From Rahnella variigena (GTDB lineage Bacteria > Pseudomonadota > Gammaproteobacteria > Enterobacterales > Enterobacteriaceae): 64,000 nucleotides of DNA. This document shows positions 55,082-63,155 of this stretch, piece after piece. Position 1 is the stretch's first letter. Every line of letters begins with the position of its first letter. Where the stretch lies: assembly GCF_003610915.1 (NCBI RefSeq), contig NZ_NSDJ01000001.1:3410001-3474000 (forward strand), read 5' to 3'. The position numbers were made by a program, and so were the translations under genes. The notes under the pieces were generated by a model that saw only the letters and a program-made list of their open reading frames with translations, was not told the DNA's origin and ran no database searches.

Positions 55082-57406
55082 ATGAAAATCAGTGACGGTA
55101 ACTGGTTGATACAAGAGGGTTTGTTGCTGACACATCCGCTACAGGTGTTTGAAGTGCAGCGCTCAGGCAACGACATGGTGATTTATGCCGCGCCGAAAGA
55201 TGCGTCAGAGCGTGCCAGTCAGCTGGATTCACCGCTGTTTACGCTGCGATTTTTCTCGCCGCAAACCGGTGTTATTGGTGTGCGCATTACCCACTTTGAC
55301 GGCGAAACCGATAAAGGCCCGCACTATCCGCTGCTGCAATCCGACACACCGGAATTGCGGTTTGAAGATAACGAGGAATTCGCTGCTTTGCACAGCGGTG
55401 ACCTCTGTGTGCGTGTGACCAAAGGCAATAACTGGACGCTGGATTTCCTGCGCAATGGCCGCCGGATAACCGGCAGCGTCGCCAAATCTAATGGCTACGT
55501 GCAGGACGCGAACTCGCAGAAAACCTACATGATGGAGCGTCTGGATCTCGGCGTCGGCGAAACGGTCTACGGCCTCGGCGAGCGTTTCACCGCACTGGTT
55601 AAAAACGGCCAGACTGTTGAAACCTGGAACCGCGATGGCGGCACCAGCACGGAGCAATCTTACAAAAACATTCCGTTCTATCTCACCAACCGCGGCTACG
55701 GCGTGCTGGTGAATCATCCTGAATGTGTATCTTTTGAAGTGGGCTCGGAGAAAGTCTCTAAAGTGCAGTTCAGCGTCGAAGGCGAGTATCTGGAATATTT
55801 CGTCATTGATGGCCCGACGCCGAAAAAAGTGCTCGACCGCTATACCCGTCTGACCGGCCGCCCTGCGCTGCCGCCTGCCTGGTCATTTGGTCTGTGGCTG
55901 ACGACCTCTTTCACCACTAATTACGATGAAGCCACGGTGAACAGCTTTATCGATGGCATGGCTGAACGCCAGCTGCCGTTGCACGTTTTCCACTTCGACT
56001 GCTTCTGGATGAAAGCCTTCCAGTGGTGTGATTTCGAGTGGGATCCTCAAACTTTCCCGGATCCACAGGGCATGTTGCAGCGCCTGAAAGCGCGCGGTCT
56101 GAAAATCTGTGTGTGGATCAACCCGTATATTGGTCAGAAATCACCGCTGTTCCATGAAGGCAAAGAAAAAGGTTATCTGCTAAAACGTCCGGACGGTCGC
56201 GTGTGGCAATGGGACAAATGGCAGGCCGGAATGGGAATTGTGGATTTCACTAATCCGCAGGCCTGCGAATGGTATGCAGGACATCTGAAACGTCTGGTGG
56301 ATATGGGGGTGGACTGTTTCAAAACCGATTTCGGCGAGCGCATCCCGACCGACGTGGTCTGGCATGATGGCTGCGATCCGCAGAAAATGCACAATCACTA
56401 CGCATTCGTATACAACAAACTGGTGTACGAAACATTGCAGGACAAACTCGGCGCATCTGAAGCCGTGCTGTTCGCCCGTTCAGCATCGGTCGGTGCCCAG
56501 CAATTCCCGGTTCACTGGGGCGGTGACTGTTACGCTACCTACGAATCCATGGCGGAAAGCCTGCGCGGTGGGTTATCTATCGGATTGTCTGGCTTCGGTT
56601 TCTGGAGCCACGATATCGGTGGATTCGAAAATACCGCTCCGGCGCACATCTACAAACGCTGGTGCGCTTTCGGCCTGCTATCAAGTCACAGCCGTCTGCA
56701 TGGCAGCAAATCCTATCGTGTGCCGTGGGTCTATGACGATGAAGCCTGTGATGTCGTGCGCCAGTTTACGCAACTTAAATGCCGCCTGATGCCGTATCTG
56801 TATCCTGCGTCTTCACAGGCAGCCAGCCACGGAACGCCAGTCATGCGCGCCATGATGCTGGAATTCCCGGAAGATCCGCCCTGCGATTATCTCGACCGCC
56901 AGTATATGTTGGGCGATGATTTGCTGGTTGCTCCGGTCTTCAGCGAAGAAGGCGACGTCGATTTCTATCTGCCGCAGGGTCGCTGGACGCACCTTCTGAG
57001 TAACGAAGTCGCAGAAGGTTCACGCTGGCATCGTCAGCAGCACGGCTTTGACAGCCTGCCGCTGTATGTCCGCCCGAACACGTTGCTGGCACTCGGCAGT
57101 AACGACCAGAAGCCGGATTACGATTACAGCCAGCAAACCGAATTCCATCTGTTTGAACTGGAAGACGGTGCGGTAGCGGAAAGTGCCATCACGGATCTGA
57201 ACGGGAAAACTGTTTTCAACCTGAAAGCCGAACGGCGGGATGGCGTGATTACAGTGACCCAGGAGGGCCAGGCTGCAGGATGGACACTGTGTCTGCGTAA
57301 CCTGAGCACCGTGGGTGAAATCAGCGGCGCACATCAGAAAGCGGGTTCACAAGGAGTCGTGCTGACACCCACCTCGGACTGTCGGGAATTGGTGATTACT
57401 TTATAA
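55082..57406 (+). CDS. yicI: Alpha-xylosidase YicI (GH31)
   Basis: 774 residues, nearly the length of E. coli YicI (772). Glycoside hydrolase family 31: nucleophile region [20 protein letters not shown] (catalytic Asp in KTDFGER, near residue 416), acid/base in [17 protein letters not shown] (Asp near 482), and [39 protein letters not shown]. It releases xylose from alpha-1,6-xylosides such as isoprimeverose. The start [13 protein letters not shown] has AGGAGGAATTC right upstream; a longer frame through the ERIC is rejected. Its 3' terminator was split by an IS element. Confidence 0.96.
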   Translation: MKISDGNWLIQEGLLLTHPLQVFEVQRSGNDMVIYAAPKDASERASQLDSPLFTLRFFSPQTGVIGVRITHFDGETDKGPHYPLLQSDTPELRFEDNEEFAALHSGDLCVRVTKGNNWTLDFLRNGRRITGSVAKSNGYVQDANSQKTYMMERLDLGVGETVYGLGERFTALVKNGQTVETWNRDGGTSTEQSYKNIPFYLTNRGYGVLVNHPECVSFEVGSEKVSKVQFSVEGEYLEYFVIDGPTPKKVLDRYTRLTGRPALPPAWSFGLWLTTSFTTNYDEATVNSFIDGMAERQLPLHVFHFDCFWMKAFQWCDFEWDPQTFPDPQGMLQRLKARGLKICVWINPYIGQKSPLFHEGKEKGYLLKRPDGRVWQWDKWQAGMGIVDFTNPQACEWYAGHLKRLVDMGVDCFKTDFGERIPTDVVWHDGCDPQKMHNHYAFVYNKLVYETLQDKLGASEAVLFARSASVGAQQFPVHWGGDCYATYESMAESLRGGLSIGLSGFGFWSHDIGGFENTAPAHIYKRWCAFGLLSSHSRLHGSKSYRVPWVYDDEACDVVRQFTQLKCRLMPYLYPASSQAASHGTPVMRAMMLEFPEDPPCDYLDRQYMLGDDLLVAPVFSEEGDVDFYLPQGRWTHLLSNEVAEGSRWHRQQHGFDSLPLYVRPNTLLALGSNDQKPDYDYSQQTEFHLFELEDGAVAESAITDLNGKTVFNLKAERRDGVITVTQEGQAAGWTLCLRNLSTVGEISGAHQKAGSQGVVLTPTSDCRELVITL

Positions 57407-57421
57407 ATTTTATCATTTCAC

Positions 57422-57428
57422 AGCCCCG
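57422..57428 (+). terminator. Left arm of the yicI terminator, separated by the IS insertion
   Basis: AGCCCCG (57422-57428) was originally followed by the loop CGACTCTCTTGAGTTA, CGGGGCT (now 58895-58901) and TTTTTATT. The IS element entered within this loop, so the two arms are now 1.47 kb apart and cannot fold as a terminator. Confidence 0.85.
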
Positions 57429-57476
57429 CGACTCTCTTGAGTTATGGACTGACCCCATAAAGTTGGACAGTTCATG

Positions 57477-58262
57477 TTAAGCGGCTTTCAGGGCCTGGGT
57501 TCGGTATTCTACCGGACTCAGGCCTTTTAATTTCAGGCTTATTCTTTCGTTGTTGTAGTAATGGATATACCCCTCTATCGCCTCCCTCAGTTCCCTGAGA
57601 CTCCCGAACTGGCTCAGGTAAAAACACTCCGATTTCAGCGTACCGAAGAAGTTCTCCATTACAGCATTATCCAGGCAGTTTCCTTTACGCGACATACTTT
57701 GCGTTATGCCCTCTGCCTTTAATTTTGCCTGATAGGCTGCCATTCGATACTGCCAACCCTGATCCGAGTGCAACAACGGGGCATCTTCTGGACTGAGCTT
57801 TGCGAACGCATCACGCAGCATGGTATTCACCATTTCCATCACCGGTCTTTCCGACAGGCTGTATGAGATGATTTCCCGGTTAAAAAGATCGAGAACCGGT
57901 GACAGGTACAACTTTTTACCCTGTATCGAGAACTCTGTAACATCCGTAACCCACTTTTCGTTGGCTTTTGATGCACTGAAGTCCCGACTCAGGAGGTTGG
58001 AGGCTGCCTTGCCCGCTTCCCCTTTCCAGGCGCGATATTTCTTCACCCTGATAAGCGACCGGAGCGACACCTCTGCCATCAGCCGCTGTACTGTTTTATG
58101 GTTCACCAGCAGCCCCTGCTTTCTCAGTGAGAGCGTGATCCTGCGGTAACCATAACGCCCTTTATGATGGTGGTATATCTCTCTGATTTTGTCTTTCAGT
58201 CCGGCATGCCTGTCCACTCGCTTCAGCGCGTTCATATTGTGATACCACGTACTGCGGGACAT
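57477..58262 (-). CDS. IS3-family transposase OrfB (integrase core)
   Basis: 261 residues in this frame from MSRSTWYHNMNALKRVDRHA. DDE/DDK catalytic domain: WVTDVTEFS (first Asp), LLHSDQGWQY (second Asp) and ENFFGTLKSE (Glu), with helical HTH_21-like region KGRYGYRRITLSLRKQGLLV. In IS3 elements the functional transposase is the OrfAB fusion made by a minus-1 frameshift; the frame of orfB continues upstream without stop through LRRNYALSDLLRAAG into the overlap with orfA, as expected. Confidence 0.92.
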   Translation of the reverse strand: MSRSTWYHNMNALKRVDRHAGLKDKIREIYHHHKGRYGYRRITLSLRKQGLLVNHKTVQRLMAEVSLRSLIRVKKYRAWKGEAGKAASNLLSRDFSASKANEKWVTDVTEFSIQGKKLYLSPVLDLFNREIISYSLSERPVMEMVNTMLRDAFAKLSPEDAPLLHSDQGWQYRMAAYQAKLKAEGITQSMSRKGNCLDNAVMENFFGTLKSECFYLSQFGSLRELREAIEGYIHYYNNERISLKLKGLSPVEYRTQALKAA

Positions 58263-58315
58263 CCCCGCTGCACGCAGAAGGTCACTAAGCGCATAATTAC
58301 GCCTTAGCTCACTGA

Positions 58316-58840
58316 TTATTGCGGCTTTTTGCCGTTTTTCTCGCTTTGAACTAAGGCCTTTAGCTTTTTTAGGTAGGCATTCTCTGCACGCAGGTAACGG
58401 AGCTCAGCCCGCAGCTCTTCGGGAGATAACTTTTCCAGCGCCTCATCGGTAAGTGGGGATGCTTTTTTGGGTTTTGTCATGCCTTTGCTCCGGCCGGGTT
58501 TTATGCTCAGAAGTCCATTCTCACCAGCGTCTTTGTAGACATTAACCCAGTGCCGGACGACGGTCTCGTTTGAGATATTAAACCGTGCGGCAGCTTCGCG
58601 CATTGAAAGTTCTTCACCGAGAACAGTCCGGACAACAGCAATCCGGAATGCCGGAGAATGGCGGTCATTTTTCCAGGTAATGCCATCAATACCGTGTAAT
58701 TGCCAGGCTCTGACCCAGCGACGAACGGATGTTCTTTCGACACCAAAACGTTCTGCGGTCCGTTGTGTCCCGTCATTGCCGTAGAGGTAATGGCTGACCA
58801 CAGCCATTCTGGTTTCGAGGGTATATTTTGGCTTCGCCAT
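58316..58840 (-). CDS. IS3-family transposase OrfA (DNA-binding)
   Basis: 174 residues from MAKPKYTLETRMAVVSHYLY. Two helix-turn-helix segments (ERFGVERTSVRRWVRAWQLH and MREAAARFNISNETVVRHWV) followed by a leucine-zipper-like helix (LEKLSPEELRAELRYLRAEN, AYLKKLKALVQ). This is the InsJ-type protein of the IS150 group. The start at 58840 replaces an upstream ATG at 58873 that lies closer to the terminal repeat. Confidence 0.92.
   Translation of the reverse strand: MAKPKYTLETRMAVVSHYLYGNDGTQRTAERFGVERTSVRRWVRAWQLHGIDGITWKNDRHSPAFRIAVVRTVLGEELSMREAAARFNISNETVVRHWVNVYKDAGENGLLSIKPGRSKGMTKPKKASPLTDEALEKLSPEELRAELRYLRAENAYLKKLKALVQSEKNGKKPQ
58364..58370 (-). other. Programmed minus-1 frameshift signal of the IS
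   Basis: Minus-strand AAAAAAG, read as A-AAA-AAG in the OrfA frame (codons CTA AAA AAG of YLKKLK). A minus-1 shift here joins orfA to orfB and gives the OrfAB fusion. Geometry (orfB is in the minus-1 frame relative to orfA) is visible in the sequence; use of the signal is inferred from IS150-group biology. Confidence 0.75.
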
Positions 58841-58894
58841 AAAAAACTGCACCTTACTCAGTTGGGTGTCCAACTTTTGGGGTGCAGTCCATTA

Positions 58895-58908
58895 CGGGGC
58901 TTTTTATT
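58895..58908 (+). terminator. Right arm and U tract of the split yicI terminator
   Basis: CGGGGCT (58895-58901) followed by TTTTATT. Its partner arm AGCCCCG is at 57422-57428 on the other side of the IS. Confidence 0.85.
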
Positions 58909-59105
58909 CCCGTCAATTCTACCCGTCACTCATTTCGGCTCATCGTTATAAAACAAATCATTCTTTTCTTCTTCATCTTATTTTACGTGCACGTTTCACT
59001 GGCAATGAAATAATAAAACATCTCGGTTACTCCAGCGGAAATCCTTTCTTTTTTAAACACGACTCAATATTTAAATACCCTTGCCGCGCCGTTAAGGATG
59101 CCAAT

Positions 59106-60530
59106 ATGAAATATAGATTTTATTTTTCTTTGCTGCTGGCCTGTTGTGCAGGAATATCGGTACCGTCCGTTCAGGCTGCTGACGGACAGGCTAATGTGGT
59201 GTGTAGTTTCAGTCATATGAAACCGGATGACGCCATATTAATGCCCGGAATGCCAGGCATGGCAATGTCCCATGATTTTGTGGGCAACCGCTCCACCGAT
59301 GCCTTCTCTACGGCAGAAAGCCTTCTCCTGCATTCTGGTACAACCTGTAATAACGCGGCGGACAGCACCGGTTATTGGGCGCCGACCATGATGTTACCTG
59401 ATGGTCAGGTGGTGAACCCGGCCTACATCAAAATTTATTATCAGGCAAATAATGTTGCACAGTACCCTATTACCGCTTATCCACACGGTTTGCAGTTACT
59501 GGCGGGTGATCACCGGGGCTCGGGGCCGAATCCTCAGGTTAATTTCTTATGCGCAAATGGCAATGGTTACACCCACACCGCCGACCAGACCTGCGGCCTG
59601 CGCTCCGCTGGCGACGCCGTGCAGTTCAATATTGCTGTGATGTTCCCTAACTGCTGGGATGGTGTCAACCTGAAAGCCAAGGGCACGAAAAATGCCGTCT
59701 ACAGCGACAATTCAGGGAAGTGTCCGGCCGATCATCCTGTCAAAATTGCCTCAGTGAATATGAACATTGCGTATGTCCTTCCTCAGATCCAATCGCTGGA
59801 TGTCAGTAAAATCAAGTTATCACTGGATCCTCAGATGATTGACGGTCAGCTGACACCACTCTGGGGCAGTATTTATACCGCACATGGTGATTTCATGAAT
59901 GGGTGGACAGAAGATGCAACCAAATTCATGGCTGACCGTTGTATGAATTATTCTATGGAATGCTCGACGAATATCCCTTACAGCTATACCGATGCAGAAG
60001 CTGATACCTATGTCAGCAATCAAACCGATGCCGAAAACAATTATGGCAGTGTCCCGACATTATTAGTGCAGGATGACTGGAGAAACTCCAGCCGCGATTA
60101 TCATAAACAAATGCTGGCATTAATTAAATTCAAAATCCCCGCTTTACCGCCAAATGTGGATGATTACCCCGGCGTAAGCTTTAAATATAAAATCCGCATC
60201 TATAATGGAAATATCTCTGACACCAGTGCCTTTACTATTTTCTTCTACCCCACCACACCTGATGGCTGGGATGAAAATACAGTGAACTGGAATAACAAAC
60301 CGTCATTCAAATATACTGCGGATGCCAGTTTGTATATGGATAACGTTCAGCAATTCCGCTATGTCGATGTCGATAAAGCCGTCCGTGCAGCTATTGCTGC
60401 AGGGCAAACCGAAGTGGCGTATTACATAGGCGGCGAACGCACCGGCCGCATCATCAGTGTCGAAGCAAAAGAAAGCGGTAAGCCGCCGGTTCTGATGCTG
60501 GCCGGTTATCAAAAAGTCGTCGAACCTTAA
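59106..60530 (+). CDS. Secreted DUF1996 protein with a C-terminal carbohydrate-binding-like domain
   Basis: 474 residues. Signal peptide MKYRFYFSLLLACCAGISVP with cleavage after VQA; AAGGAT lies 6 bases before the ATG. The N-terminal part (about residues 25-280) has DUF1996 features: CSFSHMKPDDAILMPGMPGM, YWAPTMMLPDGQVVNPAYIK, YPHGLQLLAGDH, VNFLCANGNGYTHTADQTCG, VMFPNCWDGVNLKAKG and the Cys pairs of the family. The C-terminal part (about 300-470: RNSSRDYHKQMLALIKFKIP, TVNWNNKPSFK, VRAAIAAGQTEVAYYIGG) looks like a CBM96/DNRLRE-type beta sandwich. DUF1996 is mainly known from fungi and actinobacteria; an enterobacterial member is uncommon. Probably binds or acts on plant or fungal glycans (inference). 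Confidence 0.8.
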   Translation: MKYRFYFSLLLACCAGISVPSVQAADGQANVVCSFSHMKPDDAILMPGMPGMAMSHDFVGNRSTDAFSTAESLLLHSGTTCNNAADSTGYWAPTMMLPDGQVVNPAYIKIYYQANNVAQYPITAYPHGLQLLAGDHRGSGPNPQVNFLCANGNGYTHTADQTCGLRSAGDAVQFNIAVMFPNCWDGVNLKAKGTKNAVYSDNSGKCPADHPVKIASVNMNIAYVLPQIQSLDVSKIKLSLDPQMIDGQLTPLWGSIYTAHGDFMNGWTEDATKFMADRCMNYSMECSTNIPYSYTDAEADTYVSNQTDAENNYGSVPTLLVQDDWRNSSRDYHKQMLALIKFKIPALPPNVDDYPGVSFKYKIRIYNGNISDTSAFTIFFYPTTPDGWDENTVNWNNKPSFKYTADASLYMDNVQQFRYVDVDKAVRAAIAAGQTEVAYYIGGERTGRIISVEAKESGKPPVLMLAGYQKVVEP

Positions 60531-60549
60531 AAAGCGGAAGGTCTGCCTT

Positions 60550-60580
60550 GCCCCGTTGCCCTCACAACGGGGCTTTTTTT
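60550..60580 (+). terminator. Terminator between the DUF1996 gene and xylR
   Basis: GCCCCGTTG (60550-60558) pairs with CAACGGGGC (60565-60573), loop CCCTCA, then TTTTTTT (60574-60580). It ends the DUF1996 transcript, converging on xylR. Confidence 0.9.
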
Positions 60581-60589
60581 ATGTGGTTT

Positions 60590-61777
60590 CTAAACGTCCT
60601 GATAGACACTTTCGCCGTGAATACTCCGGTACTCTTTCGGCGTCATTTCGTAGCCTTTTTTGAATACCGAATAGAAGTATTGCAGCGACGGATAGCCGCA
60701 CATCTGCGAGATCTCATTAATTGAAATCGACGTCGCCGCCAGCAGATTGCGCGCCCGGTCGAGTTTCTCTTCGTGGATCACCCCGTGGATTGTTTGCCCG
60801 GTTTCATCTTTAAAGCGTTTTTCCAGATTCGAACGCGACATCCCGATGGCATCAAGAACCTGCTCTACCTTAATCCCTTTACAGGCGTGATAACGGATGT
60901 AGTGCATGGCCTGGATAACCGCCGGATCACGCAAAGAACGGAAATCAGTTGAACGGCGCTCAACCACTTTCACCGGTGGCACAAGAATGCGCTGTAACGG
61001 TAAATCGCGCTGATCCAGCAACTGATGCAGGAGCTTTGCCGCCCGGTATCCCATCTGCCGCGTGCCTTGCACCACGGAAGACAGCGCCACGCGTGACAAA
61101 TATCGTGTCAGTTCTTCGTTATCAATGCCGATCACACTGAGCTTTTCCGGCACCGGAATATTCAGATGCTCGCAGACCTGCAACAGATGGCGTGCCCGGG
61201 CATCGGTGACGGCAATAATGCCAGTTTGCTGCGGCAAGGTCTGGATCCAGTCGGCCAGCCGGTTCTGCGCGTGCTGCCAGTTTTCCGGCGCGGTTTCCAT
61301 CCCCTGATACACCACCCCCTGATATTGCTCAGCCGATACCAGTTTTTTGAAAGCGTGTTCGCGCTCCTGTGCCCAGCGTTTCCCCCCCGCATCAGGTAAA
61401 CCATAAAATGCGAAACGGTTGATACCTTTCTCTTTGAGGTGCATAAAGGCCGCTTCAACCAGCGCGTAGTTGTCGGTGGCGATGTAATGCACTGGCGGAT
61501 AATCGTCTTCCTGATGATAAGAACCGCCGACGCCCACTATCGGAACATTTAGATCCTTGAGCAACGTCTCGATTTCTCTGTCGTCAAAATCAGCAATGAC
61601 GCCATCGCCGAGCCAGTCTTTAATATTATCTATACGGCAGCGGAAATCCTCTTCAATGAAGATATCCCAGTCGCTTTGTGAGGCCTGCAAATACTCACCC
61701 ACGCCTTCTACTACCTGACGGTCGTAAACTTTGTTAGCGTTAAATAACAGAGTGATCCGATAACGTTTCTCAAACAT
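60590..61777 (-). CDS. xylR: Xylose operon activator XylR
   Basis: 395 residues. N-terminal periplasmic-binding-protein-like xylose sensor (FEKRYRITLLFNANKVYDRQ, WDIFIEEDFRCRIDNIKDWL, GVGGSYHQEDDYPPVHYIAT, IIAVTDARARHLLQVCEHLN) and a C-terminal AraC-type domain (VEQVLDAIGMSRSNLEKRFK, ISINEISQMCGYPSLQYFYS, FKKGYEMTPKEYRSIH). Length and pattern equal E. coli XylR (392). It activates xylA/xylF operons when xylose is bound. It is downstream of xylH, as in E. coli, but separated by two long hairpins. Confidence 0.96.
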   Translation of the reverse strand: MFEKRYRITLLFNANKVYDRQVVEGVGEYLQASQSDWDIFIEEDFRCRIDNIKDWLGDGVIADFDDREIETLLKDLNVPIVGVGGSYHQEDDYPPVHYIATDNYALVEAAFMHLKEKGINRFAFYGLPDAGGKRWAQEREHAFKKLVSAEQYQGVVYQGMETAPENWQHAQNRLADWIQTLPQQTGIIAVTDARARHLLQVCEHLNIPVPEKLSVIGIDNEELTRYLSRVALSSVVQGTRQMGYRAAKLLHQLLDQRDLPLQRILVPPVKVVERRSTDFRSLRDPAVIQAMHYIRYHACKGIKVEQVLDAIGMSRSNLEKRFKDETGQTIHGVIHEEKLDRARNLLAATSISINEISQMCGYPSLQYFYSVFKKGYEMTPKEYRSIHGESVYQDV

Positions 61778-61807
61778 GCCTGTCTCTCACCGGTTTCTAA
61801 TAGACTA

Positions 61808-61839
61808 AGCCTCATTCATTGCGCTAACTGAATGAGGCT
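61808..61839. other. Perfect 11-base-pair hairpin between xylH and xylR
   Basis: AGCCTCATTCA (61808-61818) pairs exactly with TGAATGAGGCT (61829-61839), loop TTGCGCTAAC. No U tract follows on the minus strand, so it is not a standard terminator. Confidence 0.75.
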
Positions 61840-61889
61840 GATTGCGTTGGTCAATAGCACAGCGCAATGGCTTAGGTTGATTTGGCATA

Positions 61890-61939
61890 GTGATTATGTG
61901 AGGTTCCTCAGGTTTTCCTGCATTGCCTCGCATAATCAC
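61890..61939. other. Second long hairpin between xylH and xylR
   Basis: GTGATTATGTGAGG (61890-61903) pairs with CCTCGCATAATCAC (61926-61939) with one G-T wobble, loop of 22 bases that itself is CT/CA rich. It starts 17 bases after the xylH stop on the minus strand. Probably stabilises the 3' end of xylFGH mRNA or moderates read-through into xylR (inference). Confidence 0.75.
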
Positions 61940-61955
61940 CGCCACAGCGGAGGAT

Positions 61956-63155
61956 TTATGCGCGTCTCTTGGTGGCCGAATCCATCCAGACCGCCAGCAG
62001 CAGGATCGCGCCTTTGACGATGTACTGCCAGAACGTTGGCACGTCCAGCATACTCATGCCGTTATCCAGAGATGCCATGATGAAAGCGCCCATTACGGCA
62101 CCCGCAACACTCCCCACCCCGCCCGCCAGGCTGGTTCCGCCAATAACGCAGGCGGCAATGGCATCCAGTTCGGCAATATTACCCGCCGATGGCGAACCCG
62201 CGCCCAAACGTGAACTGAGGATCAGACCGGCGATAGCGACCATCAGTCCGTTAATCGCAAATACCGCCAGCTTGCTGCGTTCAACGTTCACGCCGGATAA
62301 CCGCGCCGCTTCGATGTTGCCACCAATGGCATAAATACGACGACCAAATGAGGTGCGGGACGCCATAAACATGCCGCCCAGCATCAGCGCGACCAGAATC
62401 AGCACCGGCGTCGGCACGCCGCGATAGTCGTTGAGCAGATATATCGCACCCAGCGCAATGATGGCCGTCAGTGCCTGACGGGTGACATCGTTTTTAGCCG
62501 CGCTCACCGGCAATCCGAGAGCTGCACGCTGTTTACGCCGGTGCCATTGCCAGCCGATAAACAACGCCAGAGCCACCGCCCCGATACCAAAACCTAAGGT
62601 ATCTGGCAGGTAGCTTTGACCAATCAGCGACATCGCAGGCGTCGTCGGCGACACCGTGGTGCCGCTGGTGATACCTATCAGAATGCCGCGAAACGCCAGC
62701 ATCCCTGCCAGCGTGACGATAAATGATGGTACCTTACGGTAAGCCACCCACCAGCCGTTCCATGCGCCAAGCAACAATCCAAGCGCCAGCGTCACCACGA
62801 TAGTCAGTGGCAACGGCCAGCCGAGCCAGACGTCAAAAATCGCCGCCACGCCGCCGAGTAAACCCATCATCGAGCCGACGGACAGGTCGATTTCCGCAGA
62901 AATAATCACGAACACCATGCCGACGGCCAGAATGCCGGTAATGGCGGTCTGGCGCAGCAAATTAGAAACGTTACGCGCGCTGATATACGCGCCGTCGGTG
63001 GTCACGCTGAAAAACACGATAATCACCGCAATGGCCGCCAGCATGACAAAAACTTGCAGGTTGATACTTTTCAGTTTTTTGACCGATAGCACGGCCTCTG
63101 AACCGCTCTCGTTGACGGCGGCGGAAGGGGTTCCTGGCTGGGGAAATTTAGACAT
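61956..63155 (-). CDS. xylH: Xylose ABC transporter permease XylH
   Basis: 399 residues from ATG 63155 ([18 protein letters not shown]), with GAGGAG 8 bases upstream; a GTG three codons earlier is less likely. Membrane segments ([120 protein letters not shown]) are the BPD_transp_2 pattern, and pairing with E. coli XylH (393) is near identical in many stretches. Start overlaps the xylG stop by 8 bases. Confidence 0.96.
   Translation of the reverse strand: MSKFPQPGTPSAAVNESGSEAVLSVKKLKSINLQVFVMLAAIAVIIVFFSVTTDGAYISARNVSNLLRQTAITGILAVGMVFVIISAEIDLSVGSMMGLLGGVAAIFDVWLGWPLPLTIVVTLALGLLLGAWNGWWVAYRKVPSFIVTLAGMLAFRGILIGITSGTTVSPTTPAMSLIGQSYLPDTLGFGIGAVALALFIGWQWHRRKQRAALGLPVSAAKNDVTRQALTAIIALGAIYLLNDYRGVPTPVLILVALMLGGMFMASRTSFGRRIYAIGGNIEAARLSGVNVERSKLAVFAINGLMVAIAGLILSSRLGAGSPSAGNIAELDAIAACVIGGTSLAGGVGSVAGAVMGAFIMASLDNGMSMLDVPTFWQYIVKGAILLLAVWMDSATKRRA

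Larger units (their letters stand above)
57445..58891 (-). mobile_element. Insertion sequence, IS3 family (IS150 group), about 1447 bases
   Basis: Two reading frames (orfA, orfB) on the minus strand, imperfect terminal inverted repeats (left TGGACTGACCCCATAAAGTT, right when reversed TGGACTGCACCCCAAAAGTT) and a 3-base target duplication TTA at 57442-57444 and 58892-58894. Length close to IS150 (1443). A slippery A-AAA-AAG lies in the orfA 3' end. Both ends and the duplication are intact and the frames have no stop, so it looks recent and potentially active. It inserted in the loop of the yicI terminator. Confidence 0.93.

Noticed and set aside
58866..59105. N-terminal extension of the DUF1996 frame back into the IS end
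   Set aside because: The extension begins inside the IS terminal region, lacks a ribosome-binding site, and the internal ATG at 59106 has both a signal peptide and AAGGAT upstream.
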